DNA of 24,822 bases from a virus (IMGVR_UViG_3300025102_000268:1-24822); one strand, 5' to 3'; shown: positions 7,593 through 14,518, counted from the stretch's first letter. Numbers and translations: made by a program. Notes: a model not told the origin generated them from the letters alone.

Positions 7593-8046
7593 TTTCCCGT
7601 CTCCTTCTTCTGGTTAGAATTAAATTAAGGTAGTCTTCCTTACTGTAGTTCTCATAGTATCCGGTCTTCTCAAGTATCTTACTAGCATCATCAAGTTCTG
7701 ACAATCTTTGTATAAAGACCATAGTAAAATCAGTCTGAAAGGATAAGAGCCACAAGTCTAGCTTATTACAAGCAAACCATTCGTTCATAGCTATACAAGC
7801 AGCTTCTACTTCTTCGTATGTTTGACTGGGTTCCTCTTCCAAACAGATTATAACAGAGTGTTTGTTACTAAAATTCTTACACTGTGCTGCCACAGTCTCC
7901 CATAAATCCTGCCTGCTAATACACTCAACAACTCTTAGCCTGTCATCTCTCAAGGCTTTCTTAGCAAAAGGACAAGGTGCGTATCCTATATCCGGGTCTA
8001 CCACACTCAGATCATTGTGAACCCACTCCTCTATGAGTTCACGCAT
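7579..8046 (-). CDS. Conserved phage protein of unknown function (acidic, Cys-containing)
   Basis: The protein has 155 residues starting MRELIEEWVHNDL. An N-terminal CPFAKKAL segment is followed by alternating strands and helices: RVVECI, SVIICLEEEPSQTYEEVEAACIAMNEW, LWLLSFQTDFTMVFIQRLSEL. It ends in a run of Arg (LTRRRRRENGRC). There is no membrane segment. I recall related proteins with the PCPFA motif in marine podoviruses and cyanophages, always unannotated. The ATG at 8046 is the first in frame after a TGA. Its end overlaps the start of the tiny basic protein by 14 bases. The function is unknown. Confidence 0.65.
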   Translation of the reverse strand: MRELIEEWVHNDLSVVDPDIGYAPCPFAKKALRDDRLRVVECISRQDLWETVAAQCKNFSNKHSVIICLEEEPSQTYEEVEAACIAMNEWFACNKLDLWLLSFQTDFTMVFIQRLSELDDASKILEKTGYYENYSKEDYLNLILTRRRRRENGRC

Positions 8047-8079
8047 CTTAGGCTCGTTCGTTTCCTGCGGGAATGTTCT

Positions 8080-8358
8080 TCATTTCTTTTTTCTCCTTAC
8101 TGCTTTTACACGCCTTGGCTTGCCTGCTGGCTGGCCGATTCTTTTCTTCTGAGCTATTCTACTACGCTTTTCAGCGGCTGTCATTTCGCTCCCTGTTTTG
8201 GGGGTTTTAGAACTGATACGTTTGGACGGGCGGCAATATGGAGTACCCCGTTTTTCACCCTTGCGACGGCCACACGGTTTACCCGTTCTCTGGTCCGTCC
8301 ACTTCTCCTTGAACCACCTTTTGAGCGCCAGCCCACTTTTTGTTTTCCTTACCGCCAT
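8080..8358 (-). CDS. Highly basic small protein with KPCGR / YCRPSKR motifs
   Basis: The protein has 92 residues with about 35 Lys or Arg and very few acidic residues. The core is KSGLALKRWFKEKWTDQ, then KPCGRRKGEKRGTPYCRPSKR with two cysteines 16 residues apart, then EMTAAEKRSRIAQKKRIGQ and a poly-basic end. This Trp/Cys/Arg pattern recurs in small proteins of marine phages and, as I remember, large eukaryotic viruses; I know of no function. The ATG follows the upstream TAA directly. A DNA-condensing or internal virion role is inferred from charge and from its location among head genes. Confidence 0.65.
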   Translation of the reverse strand: MAVRKTKSGLALKRWFKEKWTDQRTGKPCGRRKGEKRGTPYCRPSKRISSKTPKTGSEMTAAEKRSRIAQKKRIGQPAGKPRRVKAVRRKKK

Positions 8359-8856
8359 TTACAAACTCACCGCCCTTGCCACAGAAATCATAAGAATAAC
8401 AAATAAACCAATAGAAATTACAATTACTCCACCTATTATAAATGCAAGTTTTATGTTTTCTTGCAACTCTTTATGACGTTTAGCAGCTTCTCTTCTAGCT
8501 GCTGCTGCGGCTTCCTTTGCTTCTTGTATGCGTTTTGCTCTCTCTGCCACTATGGAAGCCCAAGTCCCATGTCCAAATCTCATGTCCACCATTGAGGCAA
8601 TTTCTTGCATCTGTTCTTTAGCCAGCTTCGCATCTATGATCTCTTGCGCTACTGACTTTATACCAAACTGATCTCCTACTCCTACACCAGACTTTTTGTT
8701 TCGCCTTTGCTGTACTTGTTTATCACCTTCAAAGAGGTTGTCTATGTGACCAGCTATTTCCCCAACATCTTGCGCCGTGCTAATGACACTTTTGATACCG
8801 TCAACAGCCGACTTAAATAGAGCTATACCAGCCAAAGCTGTTGATACGGGTTCCAT
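8359..8856 (-). CDS. Tail-anchored membrane protein with coiled coil
   Basis: The protein has 165 residues. The N-terminus (EPVSTALAGIALFKSAVDGIKS) is a mildly hydrophobic helix. Residues about 70-130 contain SVAQEIIDAKLAKEQMQEIAS, GHGTWASIVAERAKRIQEAK and an Ala/Arg-rich coiled-coil segment. Residues about 138-160 are a clear transmembrane helix (FIIGGVIVISIGLFVILMI) followed by a very short tail. I recall this architecture, including the GHGTWASI motif, from marine phage genomes near virion genes. Possible roles are an ejection or membrane-channel component or a spanin-like lysis helper; the sequence does not decide between them. Confidence 0.65.
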   Translation of the reverse strand: MEPVSTALAGIALFKSAVDGIKSVISTAQDVGEIAGHIDNLFEGDKQVQQRRNKKSGVGVGDQFGIKSVAQEIIDAKLAKEQMQEIASMVDMRFGHGTWASIVAERAKRIQEAKEAAAAARREAAKRHKELQENIKLAFIIGGVIVISIGLFVILMISVARAVSL

Positions 8857-8862
8857 TTTTTC

Positions 8863-9213
8863 CTACGAGTACTGAGTTGCTTTTCTTCTGTTACTCATGA
8901 CAACACCGCACCCTCTAGCAACATTAGGATTGCTAGATGGCCGCTTTGCCTTAGTAACTGCGGCTCCTCCATTACTCATGTTCAAGACTCCGCCCGAAGC
9001 CTTCCCCTTTTTCTTCTTCTTACCTCCAGTGCCATAATTAGCGGCACCTACCTTTCGGCATTTTGCAATTGCGCCCGAGGCATAGGCGCTTGGGAAAACT
9101 CTGTAACGAGCTTTGACCTTATGATAACAAGCGTCTTTTGGCACTTTAGAACTCCGTTTTAATGGAGGTTTTGAAATCTGTTTGGGTATTGAACTTCGCG
9201 AGATTGCCATCAT
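8863..9213 (-). CDS. Basic protein with YRVFPSAYASGAIAKCRKVGAANYG motif split over residues 37-61
   Basis: The protein has 116 residues, with a second possible start three bases downstream at 9210 (MAISRSS) that is better spaced from AAGGA. The conserved core is CYHKVKARYRVFPSAYASGA followed by IAKCRKVGAANYG. After it come a poly-Lys stretch, and finally RGCGVVMSNRRKATQYS, the Arg-Gly type C-terminal tail found on several proteins here. The PSAYASG core is shared by short proteins in marine phages and, to my memory, large DNA viruses of algae. Its first 23 codons overlap the end of the upstream membrane protein gene in another frame. It is probably nucleic-acid-binding or virion-packed, by inference from composition only. 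Confidence 0.65.
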   Translation of the reverse strand: MMAISRSSIPKQISKPPLKRSSKVPKDACYHKVKARYRVFPSAYASGAIAKCRKVGAANYGTGGKKKKKGKASGGVLNMSNGGAAVTKAKRPSSNPNVARGCGVVMSNRRKATQYS

Positions 9214-9427
9214 ATGTCCTTCCCGTAAACTCTTCCCACATTGGCCTGATCATTTCATGAAGCTGATCTATCTTTTCATTGTTAGTATCAATCTTCATAG
9301 CCATAACCGCTACGTTCTTGTCAACCTCAATGAGAGTTGACGATATCCATGTTAGTCCCGCGACACACGCACCTATAAAGGCAACAAAAACGGTTCCTGC
9401 TACAAATTGAGCATTTAACATTTCCAT
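9146..9427 (-). CDS. Small membrane protein with N-terminal TM and helical tail
   Basis: The protein has 93 residues. Residues about 8-28 form one transmembrane helix (FVAGTVFVAFIGACVAGLTWI). Heptad-like segments follow (STLIEVDKNVAVMAMKIDTNNEKIDQLHEMI), with a polar tail ending DFKTSIKTEF. AGGAG lies 3 bases before the first ATG and 9 before a second in-frame ATG at 9421, so 9421 may be the true start. The topology (one TM, then coiled coil) resembles i-spanins and small phage envelope proteins, but no outer-membrane partner with a lipobox is seen. The gene overlaps the upstream basic protein gene by 13 bases and the downstream one by 68. Confidence 0.6.
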   Translation of the reverse strand: MEMLNAQFVAGTVFVAFIGACVAGLTWISSTLIEVDKNVAVMAMKIDTNNEKIDQLHEMIRPMWEEFTGRTYDGNLAKFNTQTDFKTSIKTEF

Positions 9428-9699
9428 CTTCTCCTAGCCTGTCTTAGACGACTGTTAGGATTCTTAGCAGCTTTTGGAAACTTTTTCATCTGCCCAGCAG
9501 ATCTAGCGCAAAATGACTTACGCCGTTTAGCATCCTTGCTACCTTTTTTAACCTTACCCGTAACAGCGGTCTTGAGCTTGCTGCCGGGGTTATCTCTTCT
9601 ATATTTAGCAACACCAGCCTTCGTCATCCCCGCCCCACTTTTTGTGGAGCGGAAATTCTTTTTGTTGCGCGGGGGCATCTTTGCTCGTTTACGAGCCAT
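9415..9699 (-). CDS. Basic protein, DUF6321-like
   Basis: The protein has 94 residues. The whole length matches a conserved small-protein pattern: KSGAGMTKAGVAKYRRDNPG, SKLKTAVTGKVKKGSKDAK, RRKSFCARSAGQMKKF, then PNSRLRQARRRWKC. I recall this as DUF6321, found in cyanophages, other marine phages and large DNA viruses. More than a third of residues are Lys or Arg. Two cysteines (in SFCARS and at the C-terminus) may pair. The function is not known; the charge and the clustering with other basic proteins between head genes suggest DNA condensation or a packaged internal protein. Confidence 0.75.
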   Translation of the reverse strand: MARKRAKMPPRNKKNFRSTKSGAGMTKAGVAKYRRDNPGSKLKTAVTGKVKKGSKDAKRRKSFCARSAGQMKKFPKAAKNPNSRLRQARRRWKC

Positions 9700-9701
9700 T
9701 A

Positions 9702-10103
9702 TTAGTAGCTCTTCTGCACTTGTATAATGATGGTGTATGTGTCAGCAGAAGAATGTCCCACAGTTGTGAACATAATGTCTCCTGTTACACCAGAGCTTGC
9801 AGGGTTAGTTAGACCTCCAAAGGGTGTGTAATCATGAAACCCACTTTGATTCTCTCCAAGCTCAATACAGAAATCATCCGTGCTGGCATCAAATAGAATC
9901 TTCACTTTCATTCCATTACACTGCCACCAAATCTTTTCAATAGTGGCTTTTGTACATGTGCTGCCGTCTATGTTTGCAGACAACGCAGATACGTCAACCT
10001 TCTTAACAGCATCCTCACCGCTACCATCTGAGACGTTGGTAAACTTCAAGACTGCTGTTTTCGGGGTATCAACAAGTGTTTGTGATGTTACAGCGTCTGC
10101 CAT
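9702..10103 (-). CDS. Probable virion structural protein (decoration-like)
   Basis: The protein has 133 residues with mostly beta-type composition. Recognisable stretches are AVLKFTNVSDGSGEDAVKKV, IEKIWWQCNGMKVKILFD, GENQSGFHDYTPFGG, GDIMFTTVGHSSADTYTIII. I know this pattern from small proteins placed just after the capsid gene in marine phages, where it is annotated as structural or hypothetical. AAGGAG lies about 8 bases before the ATG. The gene begins right after an intrinsic terminator, so its transcription depends on read-through or on a promoter I cannot see. A capsid decoration or neck role is inferred from position. Confidence 0.65.
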   Translation of the reverse strand: MADAVTSQTLVDTPKTAVLKFTNVSDGSGEDAVKKVDVSALSANIDGSTCTKATIEKIWWQCNGMKVKILFDASTDDFCIELGENQSGFHDYTPFGGLTNPASSGVTGDIMFTTVGHSSADTYTIIIQVQKSY

Positions 10104-10117
10104 TTCAATCTCCTTAT

Positions 10118-10145
10118 AAAAAGAAGAGGGGGAGTTGCCCCCTCT
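10118..10145 (-). terminator. Intrinsic terminator after the 208-residue virion protein gene
   Basis: On the minus strand the transcript would fold AGAGGGGG / CCCCCTCT, a perfect 8-bp GC-rich stem with a 5-base loop, followed by TCTTTTT. It begins about 6 bases after the TAG stop at 10151. It lies between two virion genes read in the same direction, so it probably dampens rather than ends the late transcript. Confidence 0.85.
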
Positions 10146-10150
10146 CGTTA

Positions 10151-10777
10151 CTAGGCTTCGTAGCCCATCAATTCAATAAAGAGTTTACCAGCAGTGTAAT
10201 CAGCATCTGTTGTGGCACCAAGTGTTAGATACAAGAACTCATCAGCAGCAGGGACAGCCGTAAAGTATACTTTACTGCCTGTTGTAGCGTCACCAGCGTT
10301 AACCAGCAATGTTTCTGTCAAGTCACCGATTGCTCCGTCTTCAACACCTGTGCCTTCTGTGGCAGAGTGTACGTTAATATCTGGATCACCGCCAGCAGGT
10401 GCCTCAAAGCATTCCATGCTACCTGTTAAGATTGTGCCGTTTTTTGCAGCAGTAATCTGACCAATGTGACATACATTTGAAGTACCATTTACTCCAATAA
10501 TGTCTCCGCTTGCGGTGGAACGCAGTCCAGTCAGGTCAATAAGAATACGAGTTGTAATGATGCCGCCTACACGCTGTACAGAACTACGATAAATAGTGCC
10601 CGTACCGCCTGTAATACCAGTACCAGCTTCTACAGCCATTGTGTTTGCATCAAATGAAGACACACCAGTTGAACTGATGCTTGAAAGAGTTGTGAACGCA
10701 CCAGTTGTGCTGCTCTGACTTACAGAGGTAAATCCACCTTTGGAGCGGACTGCTCCGGTAAAAGTAGTAGTAGCCAT
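10151..10777 (-). CDS. Probable virion structural protein
   Basis: The protein has 208 residues and is Thr/Gly/Ser-rich with no membrane segment. The start (MATTTFTGAVRSKGGFTSV) matches a widespread marine phage structural protein placed after the major capsid gene. The body looks beta-rich (IYRSSVQRVGGIITTRILIDL, KVYFTAVPAADEFLYLTLG), with LFIELMGYEA at the end. AGGAG lies about 7 bases before the ATG. The gene is bracketed by two intrinsic terminators, implying its dose is set separately from that of the capsid gene. A head-fibre or decoration role is possible; no fold is certain. Confidence 0.65.
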   Translation of the reverse strand: MATTTFTGAVRSKGGFTSVSQSSTTGAFTTLSSISSTGVSSFDANTMAVEAGTGITGGTGTIYRSSVQRVGGIITTRILIDLTGLRSTASGDIIGVNGTSNVCHIGQITAAKNGTILTGSMECFEAPAGGDPDINVHSATEGTGVEDGAIGDLTETLLVNAGDATTGSKVYFTAVPAADEFLYLTLGATTDADYTAGKLFIELMGYEA

Positions 10778-10800
10778 TTGAGTCTCCTGTCTCGGCTAGT

Positions 10801-10823
10801 GTCAGTCACCCAATGCGACTGTC
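10801..10823. repeat. Weak inverted repeat upstream of the 208-residue protein gene
   Basis: The arms GTCAGTC and GACTGTC pair over five central bases plus one more across a mismatch, with a 9-base loop. It lies between the capsid terminator and the next start codon. It could be a small leader hairpin or an operator, but it is short and may be chance. Confidence 0.3.
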
Positions 10824-10846
10824 AGGGATTGATAAGACTATACAAC

Positions 10847-10875
10847 AAAAAAGGGCGACTGAACAGCCGCCCTTT
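10847..10875 (-). terminator. Intrinsic terminator after the major capsid gene
   Basis: On the minus strand the sequence AAAGGGCGGCT, loop GTTC, AGTCGCCCTTT forms an 11-bp stem with one G-T pair and continues into TTTTTTG. It begins about 22 bases after the capsid stop. This is a textbook factor-independent terminator and would cap the abundant capsid message. The 120-base gap that contains it (10778-10897) is the longest in the window. I see no convincing promoter in the rest of the gap, only a weak inverted repeat. Confidence 0.9.
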
Positions 10876-10897
10876 GTATTTGTTTCAACAAACTTAT

Positions 10898-11809
10898 TTA
10901 TGCACCCGGTGAACCGAATACACAACGTGGGTCTGAGAATCCGAAGCTGTAACGCTCACGAGCCTTGTACCGCATGTTGCCAGTATCGAAATCTGGATCC
11001 ATGCTAGTTGACAATGCCATACGCTCGAAGTGCTTGAAGCCATTCGGAGCGTCAGTCTTAATGAAGAATGCGTCTGTGTCAGTCAGGTAGTCGTTGACTA
11101 CATAACCGTCTGGAAGCATGCCCATTGACTTGAGTGCGTTTACATCGTTGTCTGCTGTACCTACCCGAAGGTTTGATACCATGAGACGCTCGGCAACAAA
11201 CTGAAGCTGACGAGGGATGATTAGCTTCATGCCTTTGAGGGCAATAACCAAACCACGCTCATCAACAAATCCAGCGATGCTGATGAGTGAATCTTCAAGA
11301 GAAGTTTCGTTCAAATCAGCGGCCACGGATGGCTCGTTGTTAAAGGTGCTGCCGTTAGTAAGCGGGTGTGATGCATCACAAAGAGCAACGCCGTCACCGC
11401 CAGCAAAAGCAGCGGCAGTAAATGCGTTGTTAAGGATTGATGCAGCTTTGACCTGCTTAGTGTGTGCCATAGAACGTGCAAGTGCCCGTGTATAGCGTGA
11501 TGCCAGACGATCATAAAGATTGTCTTCTACAGCTTCCTCAGTGATTGAGAATGCCATAGCCACTGTCTCGTGGTTGTACCGAGCAGTGAAAGCTTCGTTT
11601 GCGTCGTCGAATGAAACTGAGGAGCCTTCCTGTTTTACAGGAGCAGCGCCAAAGCCAGACAACATTACTTCTTCTTCAAACGCCCGGTCAGATGACTCGG
11701 TGTCAAAGATCTCAGCGTGTTGACCTTCATACCGTCCGTATTCCATGCCGAATAAGGCATTAAGGCCGGGTTCCAGTTCTTTCGCTAGTTGTGCGCGAGA
11801 AATAGCCAT
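10898..11809 (-). CDS. Major capsid protein (HK97-type fold)
   Basis: The protein has 303 residues, a normal size for an unprocessed HK97-type shell subunit. The N-terminus (MAISRAQLAKELEPGLNALFG) is followed by FDTESSDRAFEEEVMLSGFG and FSITEEAVEDNLYDRLASRY, whose helical segments look like the long spine region. LCDASHPLTNGSTFNN, LKGMKLIIPRQLQFVAERL and the C-terminal RYSFGFSDPRCVFGS are motifs that I know from marine phage and Mu-type capsid proteins. It sits three genes after the scaffold, is preceded by a perfect AAGGAGG, and is followed by the strongest terminator in the window, all as expected for the most abundant late product. Confidence 0.9.
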   Translation of the reverse strand: MAISRAQLAKELEPGLNALFGMEYGRYEGQHAEIFDTESSDRAFEEEVMLSGFGAAPVKQEGSSVSFDDANEAFTARYNHETVAMAFSITEEAVEDNLYDRLASRYTRALARSMAHTKQVKAASILNNAFTAAAFAGGDGVALCDASHPLTNGSTFNNEPSVAADLNETSLEDSLISIAGFVDERGLVIALKGMKLIIPRQLQFVAERLMVSNLRVGTADNDVNALKSMGMLPDGYVVNDYLTDTDAFFIKTDAPNGFKHFERMALSTSMDPDFDTGNMRYKARERYSFGFSDPRCVFGSPGA

Positions 11810-11816
11810 TGATCAG

Positions 11817-11823
11817 CCTCCTT
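11817..11823 (-). promoter_or_regulatory. Strong ribosome binding site of the major capsid gene
   Basis: AAGGAGG on the minus strand ends 7 bases before the capsid ATG at 11809 and overlaps the stop codon of the upstream gene. It is one of the closest matches to the anti-Shine-Dalgarno sequence in the window, consistent with very high translation of the capsid protein and with a host that uses Shine-Dalgarno initiation. Confidence 0.8.
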
Positions 11824-12466
11824 ATACGCCAGTCGTAGAAACAGTAGCCGCTGCAATAGAGCCTGTTGGCGCATTGAAGTGGTTGTTTATACGAACGATT
11901 AACGGAATACCAGCAGCAGTAAAGTCAGCATTTTCTGGGTCATCTTGTACACCCATAATACGCAGAGCTAAAGTGTTGGTGGTGGCGATAGTATTCAAAT
12001 CTGCTGTTGCAGAAGAGATACCAGTTGTAGTCGAACCGCTGTTACCAGTTGCAAACGCGATGTTTGCAAACACTGCTGCACGAACCTCTGCTTCTGTATT
12101 AGCAGCAGAAACTACGTTTGATGTAGCAATGGTGAACAGTTGTGATGGGTTGTCGTACAAAAACGCTCTAACAGGAAAATTAGAATCAGCACCTGAACCG
12201 GGCCAATAGTTAGAACGAACTACTTCTCCAGTGGTCGATGAGACGTATTCACACCCATTAAACACACCCACGATAGCGACGTTACCACCAGCAGCAGCTT
12301 GCAGATCGTCGATAACACCAGCAGCAAGCGGGATAACCGCCATGCCTTGGAAAATAGGGTTTGAGTTGTCAGATGCGATACGGTACTCAGTCGTACCAGT
12401 GGAGTGGACTGCTGAACCCAGCATACCATATGGTCGTAGACCAAAGGCTCCATTGGAATTTGCCAT
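11822..12466 (-). CDS. Probable capsid decoration / head-associated structural protein
   Basis: The protein has 214 residues. The start MANSNGAFGLRPYGMLGSA and the segments YRIASDNSNPIFQGMAVIP, GVFNGCEYVSSTTGEVV, PVRAFLYDNPSQLF and ALRIMGVQDDPENAD belong to a protein that I know to lie just upstream of the capsid gene in many marine phages. It is Ala/Thr/Ser-rich with no membrane or signal segment. Position directly before the capsid gene suggests a stabilising or decorating head subunit. AAGGAG lies about 9 bases before the ATG. The precise role is inferred. Confidence 0.7.
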   Translation of the reverse strand: MANSNGAFGLRPYGMLGSAVHSTGTTEYRIASDNSNPIFQGMAVIPLAAGVIDDLQAAAGGNVAIVGVFNGCEYVSSTTGEVVRSNYWPGSGADSNFPVRAFLYDNPSQLFTIATSNVVSAANTEAEVRAAVFANIAFATGNSGSTTTGISSATADLNTIATTNTLALRIMGVQDDPENADFTAAGIPLIVRINNHFNAPTGSIAAATVSTTGV

Positions 12467-12495
12467 GATAAATACTCCTTGCCATAGCTAAATGT

Positions 12496-12969
12496 TTACT
12501 CGGATCCGTCTTTACGACCTCCGAACGATACACGACTTTTCCTATCACTATGGATAGGCATTGAAGGATGTTGTTCCCTCATCAAGTTTTGATCCACGGC
12601 ATCCATTTGAGTGCGGGTCTGCTCCCGGAAGTATTCAGTTCTTTCTTCAACCGTTTCTTCAGGTATTCTAGCCAACATTAAACCGCCGACTCCAATTGTC
12701 CCTGCATTAGCACCTGAATCAATGGTTGGAAATTTACCAGCCATCTCAGGATATTCGTCAGCACGGACAGGTTCCCACCCTTCACGCATTTTAGTAGTCA
12801 CATTCATCTGATCATCTTCACCGCGAAGTGAAGTACGGATCCAACGATGTTTGTACCCTGCGGGTGCTTCTGGAGCCTCCAGTTTAGATGGAGGTGCCCA
12901 AGGCTTGCGGCGTTGGGTCTTTGCGCGAGTTTCCGCTTCGCGAGGCGATCTCTTTGTAGAATCAGTCAT
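12496..12969 (-). CDS. Conserved head-module protein of unknown function
   Basis: The protein has 157 residues from the chosen start (MTDSTKRSPREAETR), which has AAGGAG about 7 bases upstream; a longer reading to 13014 would overlap the scaffold gene by 41 bases and is unlikely. The N-terminal 35 residues are basic and probably disordered. Then come HRWIRTSLRGEDDQMNVTTK, REGWEPVRADEYP, GTIGVGGLMLARIPEE and a helical, acidic stretch. I recognise the EGWEPVRADEYP core from marine phages, always between scaffold and capsid genes. It may act as an assembly cofactor or minor head protein; no enzymatic motif is seen. Confidence 0.65.
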   Translation of the reverse strand: MTDSTKRSPREAETRAKTQRRKPWAPPSKLEAPEAPAGYKHRWIRTSLRGEDDQMNVTTKMREGWEPVRADEYPEMAGKFPTIDSGANAGTIGVGGLMLARIPEETVEERTEYFREQTRTQMDAVDQNLMREQHPSMPIHSDRKSRVSFGGRKDGSE

Positions 12970-12973
12970 TTCA

Positions 12974-13885
12974 TTACTCCTTAACATACTTAGCGTATTC
13001 TTCGAGCGGAACATTTAATCGCTTCGCTATCTGAATCTGCGAAGGGGTTAACTTGACTGTTCTGCGCCCCTTTTTTGTAGACGACTTGGAAGCCGTGGAC
13101 TCAGCAGAAGCGACTCTGGGTCCTTTATCCTTAGAGCCTCCAAACTTCTGTGGAAACTCTGACCGGACTCTACGATCAAGTTCATTATAGTACTCATCGG
13201 ACGTTGGGTCAAACCCTTCATCCTCAATTAACTGTCTATGAATACCAAAAGCAGCGTAAGTCATTGTTTGATCTTGACCAAACCAGTCATTTTTAGATGC
13301 CCAAGCCTCTGCTTTTGCATCAGGTTTGGCCTTTTGTGGAGCAGTTTGTTGTTGTTGCTGTCCCTGTAAAGCAGGTTGTGGAGCAGCAGCTTGCTGTTCC
13401 TGACGCTTCTTGGCCTGCTCTACCTGTGCTTCTTCCAGTGCAAGTCTGCTCAAGTTTTTCTGAGCTTCAAACATAGAGTCAGCATCACCCTCGTCATATG
13501 CTTTCTGGTACGCAACTTTTGCAGCGGCAATCTGAGACTCTATTCGAGTTCCAAACTCTCCGACATAAGATTGATCCAAAGCATTGAGACGGTGACGTAG
13601 CTCATCGTTCTGCTCTTTTACTTTCTGAGCAAACTCAACCGCTGCAATCCTCTGTGCTTCTTCGTCTCTGTACTTCTGCGTAATCTTACTTATGCGGCTC
13701 TGTACATTCTTTGAATACTGATCAAGCTCTTCTTCTTTCTCGTCTTTCTCAACGTCAGAGTCTTCTTCAGTCTCCTCAACAGCCTCTACTTCTTGAGACT
13801 CCTCCTCAACAACTTCTACTTCTTTCCCTTGTTCTTCTTCAAGATCAGCGGTCAGGTCTGTGGTCTTCTCTGCTGCTTCTGCCAT
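12974..13885 (-). CDS. Capsid scaffolding (assembly) protein
   Basis: The protein has 303 residues with typical scaffold architecture. Residues 1-58 are extremely acidic (EEEQGKEVEVVEEESQ and so on). A charged coiled coil spans about 58-165 (NVQSRISKITQKYRDEEAQR, EQNDELRHRLNALDQ), followed by a Gln/Ala-rich linker with QQQQQ. A conserved helical part (DWFGQDQTMTYAAFGIHRQL) follows, and a basic C-terminus ends in LTPSQIQIAKRLNVPLEEYA, the end that in scaffolds usually contacts coat protein. It lies between the co-chaperonin and capsid genes. It should direct shell assembly and then leave or be degraded. No protease domain is seen here. Confidence 0.8.
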   Translation of the reverse strand: MAEAAEKTTDLTADLEEEQGKEVEVVEEESQEVEAVEETEEDSDVEKDEKEEELDQYSKNVQSRISKITQKYRDEEAQRIAAVEFAQKVKEQNDELRHRLNALDQSYVGEFGTRIESQIAAAKVAYQKAYDEGDADSMFEAQKNLSRLALEEAQVEQAKKRQEQQAAAPQPALQGQQQQQTAPQKAKPDAKAEAWASKNDWFGQDQTMTYAAFGIHRQLIEDEGFDPTSDEYYNELDRRVRSEFPQKFGGSKDKGPRVASAESTASKSSTKKGRRTVKLTPSQIQIAKRLNVPLEEYAKYVKE

Positions 13886-13887
13886 TA

Positions 13888-14319
13888 CTATGCTCCATAG
13901 CTTTTAACATCGTCAGGATCAACGATGGTTGCGATGACCTCGTCATCGTTAATGACACGGACTTCTCCTCCTTCAATGTTGAAACGAGATCCAGCATATC
14001 TACCGATACAAACCCAATCTCCCTCCTTACACCAAGGCCCGTGCTCTCCAAATTTATCCAGATCCTGATAAGCAAGTGGGCCGAGACGTACAACGTAAGC
14101 TACAACCGTAGCTCGTGACTCTCTTTCTCTTACAGCATCGGGAACATAGACACCGCCATCAGTCTTGTCCTTGCCCATGTAAGGCATGACAAGGATTCTC
14201 CACCCTGTAGGTTGTGGCATTCTGTCTTTTAAGGATTTTTCTTTTGCGGCTTTTTCGGCCTGCTTCTTCGCTTGTTGTTGCGCTAGAACATACTCAGGTA
14301 CGATCAGTGTCATCGACAT
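13888..14319 (-). CDS. Phage co-chaperonin, GroES/Cpn10-like
   Basis: The protein has 143 residues against about 97 for cellular GroES. Residues 1-34 are an extra Lys/Ala/Gln-rich helical leader. From GWRILVMPYMG (39-49) the Cpn10 pattern follows. The mobile loop is DKTDGGVYVPDAVRERES (51-68), where GGVYV occupies the place of GroES GGIVL, the GroEL-binding tripeptide. VVAYVVRLGP, CKEGDWVCIGRYAGSRFNIEGG and INDDEVIATIV match the barrel strands and dome. It would cap host GroEL, probably to fold the capsid protein encoded four genes later, as T4 gp31 does for gp23. The gene overlaps the end of the preceding small gene by 26 bases. Confidence 0.85.
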   Translation of the reverse strand: MSMTLIVPEYVLAQQQAKKQAEKAAKEKSLKDRMPQPTGWRILVMPYMGKDKTDGGVYVPDAVRERESRATVVAYVVRLGPLAYQDLDKFGEHGPWCKEGDWVCIGRYAGSRFNIEGGEVRVINDDEVIATIVDPDDVKSYGA

Positions 14320-14503
14320 ACTTCACTTTCTTTAGCAGGGCCTTCAATTCATCAAGAGCGTAGGTGACACCCTGTATTTCACCAACTCTTGCCTTGTAGT
14401 CTTCCCAATCAGTTACTCCACCGCTTGTTATCGAAAGACTAACGTCATCTATTCTGTTTATCAATATCTTTTGATAATCTTTTATAAAATTTAAAACATC
14501 CAT
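14294..14503 (-). CDS. Small conserved helical phage protein
   Basis: The protein has 69 residues: VLNFIKDYQKILINRIDDVS, then GGVTDWEDYKARVGEIQG, then helix LDELKALLKKVKYV. I recall the GGVxDWExYKxxVGxIQG core from many marine phages, where it lies just before the GroES-like or scaffold genes. It is predicted to be two helices joined by a loop, with no membrane segment. AAGGGGAC precedes the ATG by about 6 bases. Its end overlaps the GroES-like gene start, suggesting coupled translation. The function is unknown. Confidence 0.65.
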   Translation of the reverse strand: MDVLNFIKDYQKILINRIDDVSLSITSGGVTDWEDYKARVGEIQGVTYALDELKALLKKVKYVDDTDRT

Positions 14504-14518
14504 ATCGTCCCCTTGAGA

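Noticed and set aside
10778-10846. Possible sigma70 promoter (CTGACA with a box 17 bases later) before the 208-residue protein gene
   Set aside because: The -10 position reads ACACTA, with no match to TATAAT; no other pair with good spacing is visible.
12970-13014. Longer start for the conserved head-module protein
   Set aside because: It would overlap the scaffold end by 41 bases, while the ATG at 12969 has AAGGAG at good distance.
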